Shown one piece after another: positions 22,712 to 23,050 of a stretch of 23,050 bases of DNA. Position numbers and translations under genes: made by a program. The stretch covers positions 1-23,050 of the forward strand of contig CAAGCE010000065.1 in assembly GCA_900768245.1 (NCBI GenBank), read 5' to 3'. Under the pieces are notes generated by a model, which had not been told where the DNA came from, did not search any database, and worked only from the letters and a program-made list of their open reading frames with translations. The first letter of the stretch is position 1, and every line of letters starts with the position of its first letter. This DNA is from Oscillospiraceae bacterium. Its GTDB lineage: Bacteria > Bacillota > Clostridia > Oscillospirales > Ruminococcaceae.

Positions 22712-22739
22712 AATAAAAAATCAATCCTCTCTATAATCA

Positions 22740-22753
22740 TTAGCATTTGCTAA
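22740..22753. promoter_or_regulatory. operator-like palindrome in front of feoB2
   Basis: TTAGCATTTGCTAA is a 6-bp perfect inverted repeat with a 2-base centre, 29 bases before the feoB2 start. It fills the spacer next to a possible -10 (TTATAG, 22731-22736, minus strand). The TTAGC/GCTAA arms recall DtxR-type iron boxes, and a DtxR-like gene lies in the same operon. Confidence 0.55.
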
Positions 22754-22784
22754 CCTGCAGTATTATTTCCTGCCTTGACGGCTC

Positions 22785-23048
22785 ATACTAATAACCATTT
22801 GTTCTATGGATAAAGACGGTGGATAGAATACGTCCAATCAAAGAAAACGACCGCAGACAGGCTGCCGCCTTTCAAGGGAGTTTGATGCAGAGTGGGCGTA
22901 TTATACTAAACACCATTTAAAATTTGGAAAAAATCAAGCCGATAATCTCGCATATATAGGATTTCGGCGCAGATTTTTTCCTGTATTTTATTGGTGTTTA
23001 GTATTATAGCCGCCGTATTTTATCCATAGGTTAAATGGTTATTAGTAT
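22785..23048. repeat. 264-bp fold-back (palindromic) repeat element
   Basis: The ends ATACTAATAACCATTT (22785-22800) and its exact inverse (23033-23048) bound an imperfect palindrome. Outer arms of about 45 bases match except for a few changes and one indel. The inner arms, 43 bases each from ACTAAACACCA (about 22904) to its inverse (ending about 23003), share the blocks ACTAAACACCA and GGAAAAAATC. A segment at about 22832-22895 interrupts the left arm. No gene lies within it. It lies directly upstream of the feoB2 promoter and may run past the window edge. It looks like a small non-autonomous mobile repeat. Confidence 0.7.
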
Positions 23049-23050
23049 TA

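Noticed and set aside
22774..22806. Plus-strand promoter at TTGACG near the right edge
   Set aside because: No matching -10 at 16-18 bases; the sequence there is the end of the fold-back repeat.

Overview
The window looks like chromosomal DNA of a low-to-moderate G+C, Gram-positive gut anaerobe of the Clostridia, most likely Ruminococcus or a close relative in Oscillospiraceae. This rests on protein flavour (FeoB types, FeoB-associated Cys-rich protein, NPxTG-like surface anchors, GH2 beta-mannosidase), strong AGGAGG-type ribosome sites and short AT-rich intergenic promoters. It is an inference; there is no rRNA or marker phylogeny here. I see no tRNA, rRNA, CRISPR array, phage or complete transposase gene.

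Layout. 1-583 is gene-free and carries a GC-rich repeat fragment and several hairpins. 583-2876 (minus) has three separately terminated genes for small secreted, C-terminally anchored surface proteins, two of them paralogues. 2877-3745 has no credible protein gene, but holds two strong plus-strand promoters and a strong terminator that together look like one or two small RNA genes. 3746-9269 (plus) is a tight five-gene operon: an RlmI-like rRNA methyltransferase, a membrane protein, an orphan NarL-type response regulator, a GH2 beta-mannosidase and an HD-domain hydrolase. 9382-10347 is a stand-alone PfkB fructokinase with its own promoter and terminator.

10485-10645 is a 161-bp MITE-like insertion with 18-bp terminal inverted repeats and a TTAT target duplication, placed exactly at the stop codon of the first feoB. 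10646-13044 (minus) is feoA-feoB; 13307-13996 (minus) is sfsA. 14351-16693 (plus) encodes a flavodoxin-like domain fused to a roughly 600-residue disordered, repeat-bearing tail, behind an unusual structured leader. It converges on a DEAD-box RNA helicase (16816-18540, minus). 18937-22711 (minus) is a second iron operon: feoB2, a 58-residue FeoB-associated Cys-rich membrane protein, a DtxR/MntR-like regulator that appears to have lost its metal ligands, and an HD-GYP phosphodiesterase-type protein. The window ends in a large fold-back repeat (22785-23048), a diverged piece of which also lies next to the MITE.

Themes. Ferrous iron import is encoded twice, by two clearly different FeoB types; the second is joined to its likely regulator and to a cyclic-dinucleotide-type hydrolase. 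The plus-strand operon links manno-oligosaccharide breakdown with a response regulator that has no visible sensor kinase. The most novel items are the putative small RNA locus at 3294-3670, the ligand-less DtxR-like protein plus HD-GYP in an iron operon, the flavodoxin with a disordered tail, and the two mobile-repeat families bordering the feo loci.
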